Source: GCA-2737725 sp033763995 (GTDB lineage Bacteria > Pseudomonadota > Alphaproteobacteria > Rhodospirillales > Rhodospirillaceae). Taken from it: DNA of 64,000 bases. Under the pieces are notes generated by a model that ran no database searches, was not told where the DNA came from, and worked only from the letters and a program-made list of their open reading frames with translations. The translations under genes were made by a program, and so were the position numbers. The stretch spans positions 124,001-188,000 of the forward strand of contig JANRJL010000056.1 of assembly GCA_033763995.1 (NCBI GenBank). The letters are read 5' to 3'. How positions within the stretch are numbered: the first letter of the stretch is position 1; each line of letters starts with the position of its first letter. Positions 8,604-17,741 of the stretch are shown here, one piece after another.

Positions 8604-9692
8604 ATGACGGTTCGCCGCAGTTCATTTTTTGTCGTTGCCGCCGTGACGTTGACGGGCTCAGTGCTCGCTCAGGCAACAGCCGTCGAACTGCCTGATGTGG
8701 CCTTCAGCGGCCGCGCGCGGGCCTTCCTGTTCGCCGCCGACCGGGACAAAACGCCCACCGAGCCGTTCAAATCGGTCAATGCCTTCGCCAATGCCGCGCT
8801 GTACGCCGACACCAAGACGATTTTCGACAACGGCATCGAGTTGCGCACGGTGGTGGAACTCAACGCCTACGGCAGCGAGCTGTTGACCGGCCGTGCGCGC
8901 AACCTCCTGCGCGCCGACCGTGTCTATGCCGACATCAACACCGCCTTCGGTCGCCTGCGCGTGGGCCAGCGTGAAGGGGCCAATGCCACGATCTTGGAGG
9001 ATCCCGCACCCCAGGCCTTTCTGAGTCCGAGCGAGGACGTTGTCGGCGATATCCTGAAGGCCCGCACCAACGTGACCACGCGCGATGCCGCCACCTTCAA
9101 GCGCTTCGCCGACCGCGCCTTCGCGCTGGGCTACGAGACGCCGGCCCTGTTGCCCGGATTGCGCTTGGGCTTGTCCTACCATCCCTCCACCGGCACGGAC
9201 CGGCGCACCATCGGGCGCAGGCAATCGGCCAAGCACGGCATCGATGTCTCGGGCCGCTACGAAGGCCGCTATCCGGGCGGCACCTATCGCATCGCGGCGG
9301 GATACTTTCGTTCGGACTCGCGCACCGGCGGCGCCAGCGGCACGCAAGCCTGGAACACCCTCGTGCGCGTGACGTATGGCGGCTGGGAAGCCTCGGCCAC
9401 CTACCTCACCTCCGATCCCCAACGCGGGCCCGACGACGAAACCTGGACCGGCGGCGTGCTCTACGGCATCGGGCCCTTCAAAATTTCCGCCGATTATTTG
9501 GTCGGACAGCGCGACCTCGTCGCCGGCGCGCGCGCCACCGAGCACGTCAAGCGTGCTAGCCTGCAAGGCCAATATCGTGTGCGCCAAGGCGTGAGCGTGG
9601 GCCTCACCGGCTTTCATGTCCGCCAGCGCGATTCCTTGGGCCGCGAATGGGATGGCGTCGGCGCGCTGACAGGCGTGAAATTCAGTTTTTAA
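8604..9692 (+). CDS. Gram-negative porin-like outer-membrane protein
   Basis: A 362-residue protein with a signal peptide ending near LAQA and a mature part of alternating barrel strands (VAFSGRARAFLFAADRD, RVYADINTAFGRLRVGQ). It ends GVKFSF, with the C-terminal Phe of outer-membrane barrels. The RVYADINTAFGRLRVGQ segment resembles the porin_4/OmpC-like general porins rather than OprP. Its stop is only 4 bp from the ATG of the acyl-CoA ligase gene, so it is probably the first gene of the run to 14.0 kb and may admit that pathway's substrate; this is inference. Confidence 0.75.
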   Translation: MTVRRSSFFVVAAVTLTGSVLAQATAVELPDVAFSGRARAFLFAADRDKTPTEPFKSVNAFANAALYADTKTIFDNGIELRTVVELNAYGSELLTGRARNLLRADRVYADINTAFGRLRVGQREGANATILEDPAPQAFLSPSEDVVGDILKARTNVTTRDAATFKRFADRAFALGYETPALLPGLRLGLSYHPSTGTDRRTIGRRQSAKHGIDVSGRYEGRYPGGTYRIAAGYFRSDSRTGGASGTQAWNTLVRVTYGGWEASATYLTSDPQRGPDDETWTGGVLYGIGPFKISADYLVGQRDLVAGARATEHVKRASLQGQYRVRQGVSVGLTGFHVRQRDSLGREWDGVGALTGVKFSF

Positions 9693-9696
9693 TCTC

Positions 9697-11214
9697 ATGA
9701 CATCCCGCCCGTCCGAACCGCTGATCGTCGACTGGCTGTCCCACATCGCGCGCACTTATCCTGATCATCGTGCGCTGATCGATCTCGCCACGGGGCGGAG
9801 CTTCACCTACGCGCAGATGTTTCAGCGCGTGTGCCGACTGGCGCACGGCTTGAGAATGCACGGCGTTGTGCGCGGCGACCGGGTCATGGCGCTGGCGCGC
9901 AATTCCACCGACATCTACGAGATGATGTTTGCCTGCTGGCGCGTGGGCGCGGCCTTCATGCCCATCAACTGGCGCCTGGCGCCGCCCGAAGTGGCCGAGA
10001 TCGTCGCCGACGGCGAACCGAAACTGATTCTGGTCGACGAGGAATTCGCACCCAACCTTCCGGCCGGGCAAACGCAATCGATTATTCGCCAGCCCGGCGT
10101 CGCATCCTCGGCCTATGAGCAACTCATCGCACGCGCCGAGGCCGATCAAAGTTTTTGCGACCAGTCGCTCGATGACATGAACATGCTGCTCTATACGTCG
10201 GGCACCACGGGCCGGCCCAAGGGCGTCATCGGCACCTGGCGCATGACCACGGCCATGCTGCTGCAATCGGCCATCACCGCGCGCCTCGGTCCCGGCTGCG
10301 TCACGCTCACCGCAGCGCCGCTGTTTCACACCGCCGGGCTCAACTCCTACGCCACGCCCACGCTGCACGCGGGCGGCGCCATCGCCGTGTTGGGCCAATG
10401 GCAGCCCGACACGTGTTTGGACTTGTTGGCCGATCCGGCGCTCTCGGTCACGCATACGCTCGGCGTGCCGACGCAATTCATCGCCATGGCACGGCATCCG
10501 AAGTTTGCCACGGCGCGCTTTCCCAGCCTGCGTATCGCCGCCATCGGCGGCGCGCCGCCCACGCAAGACTTGATGCGCACCTGGGCTGGCAAGGGCTGCG
10601 CCTTGTCGCCGGGCTACGGCATGACCGAGGTCTTCGGCGGCGCCAGCTTGGCGCCCGAGGAGGCCTTGCGCAAACCGGGCGCCGTGGGCCGCGCCGTGCC
10701 CATGGCGCAGATTCGCATCGCCGACGAGGCGGGCGTGGAGCTGCCCGCCGCCGGCGTGGGTGAAATCCAATTCAAAAGCCCCGGCGTGACTCCCGGCTAC
10801 TGGCGCCAACCCGAGGCGACGCGCGCGGCCTTCATCGACGGTTGGTTCCGCACCGGCGACATGGGATACAAGGACGCCGACGGCGTGCTCTATCTGGTCG
10901 ATCGCAAGAAAGACATGTTCATCTCCGGCGGCGAGAACGTCTATCCGGCGGAAGTGGAAAACGTGATCGCGAGTTTCCCCGAAGTGTCGCAAGTGGCCGT
11001 CATCGGCGTGCCCGATTCCACCTGGGGCGAGGTCGGCAAAGCCATCATCGTGCCGCGCGCGGGGGCCGTCATCGACACGGCGGAAATTCTGGCGCGGTGT
11101 CGCGGCAAGATCGCGCCCTACAAGATTCCCAAGAGCGCCGTGCTCGCGGCCGACCTGCCGCTGAGCGCGCAGAACAAAGTCCTCAAGACCGAATTGAGAA
11201 AACGCCATGGCTGA
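9697..11214 (+). CDS. AMP-dependent acyl-CoA synthetase/ligase
   Basis: A 505-residue member of the ANL superfamily, which activates a carboxylic acid as an acyl-adenylate and then forms the CoA thioester. The phosphate loop YTSGTTGRPKG is at residues 166-176; GYGMTE, WFRTGD and DRKKDMFISGGENVYPAEVE follow in the right order, and the C-terminal catalytic Lys lies in LPLSAQNKVLK. The fatty or aromatic acid used cannot be told from sequence. It overlaps the next gene by 8 bp, implying translational coupling with the nitronate monooxygenase and thioesterase. Confidence 0.92.
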   Translation: MTSRPSEPLIVDWLSHIARTYPDHRALIDLATGRSFTYAQMFQRVCRLAHGLRMHGVVRGDRVMALARNSTDIYEMMFACWRVGAAFMPINWRLAPPEVAEIVADGEPKLILVDEEFAPNLPAGQTQSIIRQPGVASSAYEQLIARAEADQSFCDQSLDDMNMLLYTSGTTGRPKGVIGTWRMTTAMLLQSAITARLGPGCVTLTAAPLFHTAGLNSYATPTLHAGGAIAVLGQWQPDTCLDLLADPALSVTHTLGVPTQFIAMARHPKFATARFPSLRIAAIGGAPPTQDLMRTWAGKGCALSPGYGMTEVFGGASLAPEEALRKPGAVGRAVPMAQIRIADEAGVELPAAGVGEIQFKSPGVTPGYWRQPEATRAAFIDGWFRTGDMGYKDADGVLYLVDRKKDMFISGGENVYPAEVENVIASFPEVSQVAVIGVPDSTWGEVGKAIIVPRAGAVIDTAEILARCRGKIAPYKIPKSAVLAADLPLSAQNKVLKTELRKRHG

Positions 11215-12178
11215 CACCGCCGCCGTCGCCCGCAAGATCGCCGATATCAAATCGCGCATGGCCTTGCCGGCGATCGCGGCGCCCATGTTCCTGGTCTCGG
11301 GGCCCGATCTGGTGATCGCCGCCTGCAAGGCGGGCGTGATCGGATCGTTCCCCACGCTCAATGCGCGGCCCCTTGAGGTGCTGGAACAATGGTTCCAGCG
11401 CATTGTCCGTGAGCTTGATGAATTCAAAGCCATGGGCGGCAAACCCGCACCCTGGGCGGCCAATCTCATCGTCCATCGCTCCAATCCGCGCGCGGCGGAC
11501 GATTTGGCGATGACGTTGAAATACAAACCCGAGATCGTCATCACGGCGCTGGGCACCCCGGCCGATGTCATCGCGGGCGTGCATGCCTACGGCGGCCTCG
11601 TGTTCGCCGACGTGAACTCGGTCAAGTACGCCCAAAAAGCCGCCGCCGCCGGGGCCGATGGACTGGTGCTGGTGGCGGCCGGGGCCGGCGGCCACACGGG
11701 TCCCGTGCCGGCGTTTTCCTTCGTGCCGGCGGTGCGTGAATTTTTCTCCGGGCCCATCGTGCTGGGCGGCGGCATCGTCGATGGCGCCGGCGTGCGCGCG
11801 GCCGAAGTGCTGGGCGCGACTTTCGCTTATGTCGGCACGCGCTTCATCGCGACGAAAGAGAGCATCGCCGCCGAGGGCCACAAACAGATGTTGGTGGACT
11901 GCACGGAGGACGACATCATCTGCACGGCGCACTTCACCGGCGTGCCCGCCAACTACCTCAAGCCCAGCATCGTCAAGGCGGGGCTCGACCCCGCGCAACT
12001 GGGCGTGAGGCCAGAGAAAAAATTCGACAGCCGCGGCGCCGCCGACGGTGAAGCGAAAGCCTGGCGTGACATCTGGTCGGCGGGCCAGGGCGTGCGCTCC
12101 ATCAAGAGCGTGCTCACGGCCGCCGAACTGGTGGCCGAACTCAAGCGCGGCTATGACGCGGCGAGGGCGATTCCATGA
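11207..12178 (+). CDS. Nitronate monooxygenase (2-nitropropane dioxygenase) family protein
   Basis: A 323-residue FMN-dependent TIM-barrel enzyme. Family features are the N-terminal PAIAAPMFLVSGPDLVIAA, the FMN-phosphate region GAGGHTG near residues 162-168 and GGGIVDGAG. Annotated members oxidise alkyl nitronates such as propionate-3-nitronate, but related proteins act on enoyl or quinone substrates, so the physiological substrate is open. It overlaps the ligase upstream by 8 bp and the thioesterase downstream by 4 bp. Confidence 0.85.
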   Translation: MADTAAVARKIADIKSRMALPAIAAPMFLVSGPDLVIAACKAGVIGSFPTLNARPLEVLEQWFQRIVRELDEFKAMGGKPAPWAANLIVHRSNPRAADDLAMTLKYKPEIVITALGTPADVIAGVHAYGGLVFADVNSVKYAQKAAAAGADGLVLVAAGAGGHTGPVPAFSFVPAVREFFSGPIVLGGGIVDGAGVRAAEVLGATFAYVGTRFIATKESIAAEGHKQMLVDCTEDDIICTAHFTGVPANYLKPSIVKAGLDPAQLGVRPEKKFDSRGAADGEAKAWRDIWSAGQGVRSIKSVLTAAELVAELKRGYDAARAIP

Positions 12179-12606
12179 CCGCCGTCGACGTCAGCAAGTT
12201 TCCGAAATTCCCCAACCGGCAATTTCTCGGCGGCAAGGAAATCGCGGTCGACGACACCACCGGCAAGGCGCAGATGCAATACACCATCAAGCCCGAGCAC
12301 CTGAACCCGGTGGGCACGGTGTTCGGCGGCTTCTTGGCCGGCATGATCGACGATGCCGCCAGCCTCGGCACGTGGTTCGCGGGCGGTCAGCGCAATTTCG
12401 CCACCGCCAGCATGACCGTGAACTATTTGAATCCCGCCAAGGTCGGCGATGTGCTGCTGGCCGACATCACGGTGGCGCAGTCGGGCGCCCGCCAGGCCTT
12501 TGTCGAGGTCCGCATCACGCGGCCCGCCGACGGCGTGGTGATCGCTCTCGGTTCGGTGGTGCAAAGCTTTCTCCGCGCGGCGGAAGCGAACTTCAACAAG
12601 TCATAG
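12175..12606 (+). CDS. PaaI-type hotdog-fold thioesterase
   Basis: A 143-residue single hotdog domain. The segment HLNPVGTVFGGFLAGMIDDAAS carries the loop and acidic residue typical of PaaI/YdiI thioesterases, and TASMTVNYLNPAKVGD is the following conserved strand. Such enzymes hydrolyse acyl- or hydroxyphenylacetyl-CoA thioesters. The start ATGA overlaps the stop of the monooxygenase gene. Its place between an acyl-CoA ligase and a lipase suggests it releases an acyl-CoA made in the same pathway, which is inference. Confidence 0.88.
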   Translation: MTAVDVSKFPKFPNRQFLGGKEIAVDDTTGKAQMQYTIKPEHLNPVGTVFGGFLAGMIDDAASLGTWFAGGQRNFATASMTVNYLNPAKVGDVLLADITVAQSGARQAFVEVRITRPADGVVIALGSVVQSFLRAAEANFNKS

Positions 12607-12611
12607 ACTCC

Positions 12612-13544
12612 ATGCCCCGCCCCGCCCATACCCCGCGCATCGGTCTGGCTCTCGGCGCCGGCGGCGCGCGCGGGTTCGCGCATCTGGTGGTGCTGCAGGC
12701 CTTCGACGAGCTGGGCGTGAAACCGGCGATGATCGCGGGTTCCAGCATGGGCGCGATCCTGGGCGCGGCCTACGCGGCGGGCACCTCGGCCCGGGACATC
12801 AAGGCCATGGTGGAAGAGCTCTACGGCTCGCGCACGGGCAATCTGCTGGGCTTTCTCATGCGCCGCGATTTCCTGAAGTATGTGGACCTCATCGATCCCA
12901 CCATGAATCGCGGCGGCATCCTGCGCGGCGAACGCTTCGTCAATTTCCTGCTCGATCTTCTCAAGGCGCGCAGCTTCGAGGATTTGGCGATCCCGCTGCA
13001 AACCGTGGCCACGGATTTCTGGCGGCAGCGGCCCGTGGTGTTCGCGAGCGGACCCCTGTTCCCCGCCCTCAAGGCCAGCATGGCCGCGCCCTTGGTCTTC
13101 ACGCCGGAACAGGTGGGCGACGCGGTCCTGGTGGACGGCGCCTTGTCCAATCCCGTGCCGTGGGACTTGCTGGCCGACGACAGCGATATCGTGATCGCCG
13201 TGGACGTGATGGACACGCGGCACGACGAGACCAAAGGGATCCCCGATTTCGCCACCGTCATCGCCGAACAGCTTGACTCGCTCACGCGAGCGCTCATCAA
13301 TGAGCGGCGCAAGTGGCTGCCGCCCGACATCTTTCTCGCGCCGCGCTTGCCGGGCGTCTCGTGCTTCGACTTCTACAAGGTCAAGGAAATCTACGCCATG
13401 GCCTTGCCGATGAAGGACAAACTCAAACGCGATCTCGAAAGACTGATGTCGAATCCGGTCAAGCGAATCAAATCTGCCGCCCGGCAAATCGTTGACACGC
13501 GCGCCAAGATGCGACGCCGATCCAGCATGAAGACGCCGACATGA
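12612..13544 (+). CDS. Patatin-like phospholipase, RssA-type
   Basis: About 310 residues from the ATG at 12612. The oxyanion loop GAGGARG is at residues 15-21, the nucleophile elbow GSSMG at 43-47 (Ser45) and the catalytic Asp in VDGALSNPVP at about 175, giving the full Ser-Asp dyad. No signal peptide is seen, so it acts in the cytoplasm or at the inner membrane. The C-terminal tail is strongly basic. Its ATG is 5 bp after the thioesterase stop and its own stop overlaps the next gene by 4 bp. Confidence 0.9.
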   Translation: MPRPAHTPRIGLALGAGGARGFAHLVVLQAFDELGVKPAMIAGSSMGAILGAAYAAGTSARDIKAMVEELYGSRTGNLLGFLMRRDFLKYVDLIDPTMNRGGILRGERFVNFLLDLLKARSFEDLAIPLQTVATDFWRQRPVVFASGPLFPALKASMAAPLVFTPEQVGDAVLVDGALSNPVPWDLLADDSDIVIAVDVMDTRHDETKGIPDFATVIAEQLDSLTRALINERRKWLPPDIFLAPRLPGVSCFDFYKVKEIYAMALPMKDKLKRDLERLMSNPVKRIKSAARQIVDTRAKMRRRSSMKTPT

Positions 13545-14038
13545 AGAAAGGTATGGTCAAGAAAGCGCGCACGGCGCGCGCCAAGCGCAAGATCGTGGGC
13601 TGGCGCGAGTGGGTGCGTTTGCCGGCGCTGCATATCGACAAAATCAAGGCCAAGCTCGACACCGGGGCGCGCACCTCGGCGCTGCATGCGTTCCGCGTCA
13701 CACCGTTCACCAAGGACGGCGCTGCCTATGTGCGGTTTTTCATTCATCCGCTGCAGCGGCGCAGCAAACCCGAGGTGCGTTGCGTCGCCGTGGTGATCGA
13801 TACCCGAACCGTCACCGACTCGGGCGGGCGGCGCGAGGAACGCCCGGTGATTCGCACCATGCTCAAGATCGGCAAATCGCGTTATCCCATCGAGCTCACG
13901 CTCACCAACCGCGATCAGATGGGCTTCCGGTTGCTGATCGGTCGGCAGGCTTTGCGGCGGCGTTACCTCGTGGATCCGGGCCGGTCCTTCGTGATTCGCA
14001 GGAAAAAGAAGCGCCGCAAAAAGAAATCTATCAATTGA
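13541..14038 (+). CDS. RimB-like ATP-dependent zinc protease / retropepsin-like protein (PF05618)
   Basis: A 165-residue protein. The signature DTGARTSALHA follows KIKAKLDTGA and matches the retropepsin-like family named ATP-dependent Zn protease, which includes RimB. It begins with a basic stretch and ends with an extreme Lys/Arg tail (RRKKKRRKKK), suggesting nucleic acid or ribosome contact. In Pseudomonas the rimABK operon couples RimB with RimK to control glutamate tails on ribosomal protein S6; here rimK follows 208 bp downstream. It overlaps the patatin stop by 4 bp. Confidence 0.85.
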   Translation: MKKGMVKKARTARAKRKIVGWREWVRLPALHIDKIKAKLDTGARTSALHAFRVTPFTKDGAAYVRFFIHPLQRRSKPEVRCVAVVIDTRTVTDSGGRREERPVIRTMLKIGKSRYPIELTLTNRDQMGFRLLIGRQALRRRYLVDPGRSFVIRRKKKRRKKKSIN

Positions 14039-14246
14039 ATGATTTTATCCACACCCGCTATATCTAGCGGGCCCACCCTTTAACATCTTGTGAATCCTCA
14101 GTTTTCTCCAGCTCTTTCGGAGGGTGGGGGTTGCGCCCCAGGCTTCAACGGCTAAGGTCTGGCCATGGACCGCCCGGAGACGGCGGCCCTCGCCACGAGA
14201 GCACTGCCACAAGAGCCCCGCTCAGGAGCCGCCAGGGAACCCCGCC

Positions 14247-15152
14247 ATGAAATTCGCCATGCTTGCGCGTAATGCGTCGCTCTATTCCCACCGGCGTTTG
14301 GTGGCGGCGGCGCGCGCCCGGGGCCATGAGATCGAGGTCATCGACACCCTCAAGTGTTACATGAACATCGCCTCCCACCGGCCCGAGGTGCGTTACAAGG
14401 GTCGGGTGTTGAATGGTTTCGACGCCGTCATTCCCCGCATCGGCGCCTCCATCACCTTTTACGGCCTGGCGGTGCTGCGCCAGTTCGAGATGATGGGGGT
14501 CTATCCCCTGAACGAATCGGTGGCCATCGGCCGCTCGCGCGACAAGCTGCGCTGCCTGCAGCTGCTCTCGCGAAAAGGAATTGGCTTGCCGGTCACGGCC
14601 TTCGCCCACGTCACCAACCAGGCCGACGATCTCATCGGCATGGTGGGCGGCGCGCCGGTGGTCATCAAGCTGCTGGAAGGTACTCAGGGGATTGGAGTCA
14701 TCCTGGCCGAAACGCCGTCCTCGGCCAAAAGCGTCATCGAGGCCTTCGGCGGCGTGGAAGCCAACATCCTGGTGCAGGAATTCATCAAGGAAGCGGGCGG
14801 CTCCGACATCCGCGCCATCGTCATCGGCGGCAAGGTGGTGGCCGCCATGCAGCGCCAGGGTGCCCCGGGCGAGTTCCGCTCCAACCTGCATCGCGGCGGC
14901 AAGGCCAAGGCCATGAAGATCACGCCGGAAGAACGCTCCACCGCCGTGCGCGCGGCCAAGACGCTGGGCCTCAACGTTTGCGGCGTCGACATGCTGCGTT
15001 CCAACCACGGCCCCGTGGTGATGGAGGTCAACTCCACGCCGGGCCTCGAGGGCATCGAGCAGGCCACCGGCACCGATATCGCCGGCATGATCGTCGAGTT
15101 CCTGGAAAAGAACGCCGAGCCCGGCAAGACCAAGACCAAGGGCGACGGCTGA
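14247..15152 (+). CDS. rimK: RimK-type ATP-grasp ligase (ribosomal protein S6 glutamate ligase)
   Basis: About 301 residues from the ATG at 14247; the frame opens to 14124 but the family start MKFAMLARNASLYSHRR is unmistakable. The ATP-grasp core shows SRDKLRCLQLLSRKGIGLP, the LLEGTQGIGVIL loop, LVQEFIKEAGGSDIRA and the metal-binding VMEVNSTPGLEGIE. RimK adds glutamate residues to the C-terminus of S6. The C-terminal extension is short and acid/Lys-rich. It follows a RimB-like gene on the same strand, supporting a joint role in ribosome modification. Confidence 0.92.
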   Translation: MKFAMLARNASLYSHRRLVAAARARGHEIEVIDTLKCYMNIASHRPEVRYKGRVLNGFDAVIPRIGASITFYGLAVLRQFEMMGVYPLNESVAIGRSRDKLRCLQLLSRKGIGLPVTAFAHVTNQADDLIGMVGGAPVVIKLLEGTQGIGVILAETPSSAKSVIEAFGGVEANILVQEFIKEAGGSDIRAIVIGGKVVAAMQRQGAPGEFRSNLHRGGKAKAMKITPEERSTAVRAAKTLGLNVCGVDMLRSNHGPVVMEVNSTPGLEGIEQATGTDIAGMIVEFLEKNAEPGKTKTKGDG

Positions 15153-15194
15153 TCCGCGCGTTCAGTTTTTCGAATCGAGACAGAGGGGCTGCGC

Positions 15195-16799
15195 ATGAAA
15201 TCCGTTTTGGCCGTGCTCGCTGCCGCTCTGGCATTTTCGAATTCCGTCCGCGCCGACGAGGCCGCGTGCAAAAGCATCGTCGAACTTGATCTGGCGGCTC
15301 TGCCCGATGCGCCGACGCATTTGACCGTCACCGAGTTCGTCGCGGGCACCGAGAAGCTTCCGGCCTATTGCGACGTGCGCGGCTACGTGGCCCCGCAAGT
15401 CGGCATCCGTCTGCGCATCCCCGACGCCAACTGGAACGGCAAGTTTCATTTCGAGGGCTGCGGCACAATGTGCGGCGTGCGAACGATCGAGTCAGCCAAC
15501 GATCCGCTCTCGCGCGGTTACGCGGTGGCGGTCACCGACATGGGCCACTCCGCACCCCACGACGACGATGACGTGACACCCGAGGTGATCAACCGCGTCA
15601 GCCGCTCCGGCGAATGGGCCTACAACAACCTCGAGGGCGAGCTGGACCTGGCCTACCGCGGCACGCACAAGGCGGTTTTGGCCGCCAAGGCCATCGTCGA
15701 GGCCTATACCGGAGCGGCTCCGAAAAAATCCTATTGGCGCGGCTGCTCCACCGGCGGGCGCCAGGCCTTGAGCCTCGCCCAGCGCACGCCCTGGCACTTC
15801 GACGGCTACATTGCCGGCGCGCCGGCGGGCATGCAGCCCGCCTACATCAACATCTTCTGGCGCACGCTCGCCAACATCGACAAGAACGGCCGCGCCATCA
15901 TCGGCCGCGAGCAACTGCCCGCCTTGAACAAGGCCATCGTCGCGCAGTGCGACGCCAAGGACGGTCTGGAAGACGGCGTCATCGACGACCCATGGGCGTG
16001 TTCGCCCGATCTCGGCAAGCTGCAGTGCAAGCCCGGCGACAAGCCCGAGGCGTGCCTGAGCAAGGATCAAATCGCGGCGGCGACGCGCATTTACAAGGGC
16101 GCGTTCTTGAAGAACGGCTTGCGCGTATCGCCCGGCGTGCAGCCTGGCGCGGAGTTGAACTGGGCGCCCTACATCCGCGACAAGGCGGGCGCGGCCGCCA
16201 CCTTCGAGCCCATGGCGCAAGATCGCTTGCGTTACGTGTGGTTCGATTACGATCCGGGCCCGACCTACTCGCCGCGCAGTTTCGATCTGGAACGCGATTA
16301 CCAGCGCCTGTTCACCAAGGGCCAACTGCAAGCGCCCAACAATCCCGATCTCACGGAACTGCAGCGCCGCGGCGCCAAGCTGATCATCTATCAAGGTCTC
16401 AACGATTTGCTCGATGCGCCGCCGCTGGTGGACTACGTGGAAAAGGCCTCGCGCATCGCCGGCGGACAGGAACAAGCCGATGAATTCATGCGGCTCTATC
16501 TCATCCCCGGCATGGACCATTGCCGCGGCGGGGTGGGCGTGGACACCGTCGATTGGATCACGGCTTTGGAAAACTGGGTGGAGAAAGACCAGGCGCCGGG
16601 CGTGTTGATCGGCGCGCGTCGCACCGATGCCATGGGCCCGCCGGGCGCCAAGGGCTTTCCGCTGGATCCCGCCACCATCGCCAAGACGCGGCCGCTTTAT
16701 CCCTTTCCCGACGTGGCCGCCTACACAGGCTCGGGCGATCCGACGCAGGCCGAAAACTTCGCACCCAAGCCGCTGGGCTACACCCCGCTATCCGAATAG
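15195..16799 (+). CDS. Tannase/feruloyl esterase family protein
   Basis: A 534-residue secreted esterase. The signal peptide MKSVLAVLAAALAFSNSVRA is followed by the tannase domain (PF07519). The nucleophile motif is GCSTGGRQA, and the catalytic His is in GMDHCRGG; the Cys before the nucleophile Ser and the Cys after His form the CS-D-HC arrangement known in this family, where a disulfide joins the catalytic residues. Members cleave gallate or ferulate esters, or MHET-like aromatic esters. A hairpin lies just downstream. Confidence 0.9.
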   Translation: MKSVLAVLAAALAFSNSVRADEAACKSIVELDLAALPDAPTHLTVTEFVAGTEKLPAYCDVRGYVAPQVGIRLRIPDANWNGKFHFEGCGTMCGVRTIESANDPLSRGYAVAVTDMGHSAPHDDDDVTPEVINRVSRSGEWAYNNLEGELDLAYRGTHKAVLAAKAIVEAYTGAAPKKSYWRGCSTGGRQALSLAQRTPWHFDGYIAGAPAGMQPAYINIFWRTLANIDKNGRAIIGREQLPALNKAIVAQCDAKDGLEDGVIDDPWACSPDLGKLQCKPGDKPEACLSKDQIAAATRIYKGAFLKNGLRVSPGVQPGAELNWAPYIRDKAGAAATFEPMAQDRLRYVWFDYDPGPTYSPRSFDLERDYQRLFTKGQLQAPNNPDLTELQRRGAKLIIYQGLNDLLDAPPLVDYVEKASRIAGGQEQADEFMRLYLIPGMDHCRGGVGVDTVDWITALENWVEKDQAPGVLIGARRTDAMGPPGAKGFPLDPATIAKTRPLYPFPDVAAYTGSGDPTQAENFAPKPLGYTPLSE

Positions 16800-16817
16800 C
16801 GCGGCCAATTCCCGAGC

Positions 16818-16840
16818 GCGACTCGGGGCCCCCGAGTCGC
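16818..16840 (+). terminator. Hairpin after the tannase-family gene
   Basis: A stem of at least 9 bp (16818-16826 with 16832-16840) with a five-base loop, starting 18 bp after the stop codon. There is no real T-run behind it, so it is only a possible terminator or 3'-end stabiliser. Confidence 0.5.
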
Positions 16841-17048
16841 TGTTAGGCTGGGCCGTGGCCGTCGATGGCCGTCGTGAAACCGCAATAAACCCGGGCATTC
16901 TTGCAACATCTTCACCCCGCCAAGCGTGTTTCTGTGCGCTATTTGTCACATTGTTTCGGCTCTTGAGCGCAACGGCAGCCTGTTGGTTGTCGCTTGGAAT
17001 TCAAGGGGATAGGATTTGCCACAAGAGTTAACCGGTTTGTTCCCGTCG

Positions 17049-17741
17049 ATGACATCGCGCCTGAAAATCCTACTCCTGTGCACAGCCGCCCTCACCATGG
17101 CGGCAGCTTCGGCGCGCGCCGATGACGGCCGTCGCGTCGACGATCTCACCATCGGCGCCTTCAGCCCCACATATGGCGTGGTGACCCTGCCCGTGGCGGC
17201 CAACATCGGCACGGTGTCCATCTCCTCGGCCCCATGGTCGCTCTCGACGGCGCAGAACCTCGCCGCCGGTGTGTCGACGTCTCTCTACGGCGGTGAAGTG
17301 GGCGTCTTCGCCCGCATCTCCGACCGGCCCACGCTGCTCGCGGCGCAACCCGCCACGTCCTACAACGTCGGCGCGGCGGTGGGTTACGGCGGATTTTATC
17401 TGCAAGGCGCCGTGGCGGGCGCCAACGACCGCGTTGCCGCGACGCTGCTGCCCTCCTCGTGGCAGTCGCTGCAAGCCGGGTTCGGGTACGGTGTCGGCAG
17501 CCTCGATGTGCGCCTGACGTACTCCATGGCGCAAAGCTCACCGGCCTTCGCCGGATCGCGCGCTCTTGAGAATAATCAATGGATGCTGGGCGGCATCTAT
17601 CAGCTCAGCCCCGCCATTCGCGTCAACGCCGATGCGTTTTATGGCGCGGGCTTCTCGACGCTGGCCACTCCGGCCACGGCCGTGGGGCCCAGCGCGCCCC
17701 AAGGCACCGGCGCCCGCGTCGGCGTGCAGCTGCGCTTCTAA
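17049..17741 (+). CDS. Small outer-membrane beta-barrel protein, porin-like
   Basis: About 230 residues from the ATG at 17049, which opens a clean signal peptide (KILLLCTAALTMAAASARA); an in-frame ATG at 17016 is less likely. The mature part is a series of short amphipathic strands (SYNVGAAVGYGGFYLQGAVAG, GSLDVRLTYSMAQ) and ends VGVQLRF with the terminal Phe of outer-membrane barrels. The GYGVGSLDVRLTYS segment resembles general porin strands. Function is otherwise unknown. It runs convergently into thiE with a 4-bp overlap. Confidence 0.65.
   Translation: MTSRLKILLLCTAALTMAAASARADDGRRVDDLTIGAFSPTYGVVTLPVAANIGTVSISSAPWSLSTAQNLAAGVSTSLYGGEVGVFARISDRPTLLAAQPATSYNVGAAVGYGGFYLQGAVAGANDRVAATLLPSSWQSLQAGFGYGVGSLDVRLTYSMAQSSPAFAGSRALENNQWMLGGIYQLSPAIRVNADAFYGAGFSTLATPATAVGPSAPQGTGARVGVQLRF

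Noticed and set aside
14054..14071. Terminator between the RimB-like gene and rimK
   Set aside because: The stem is only 6 bp with a 6-base loop and no T-run follows.
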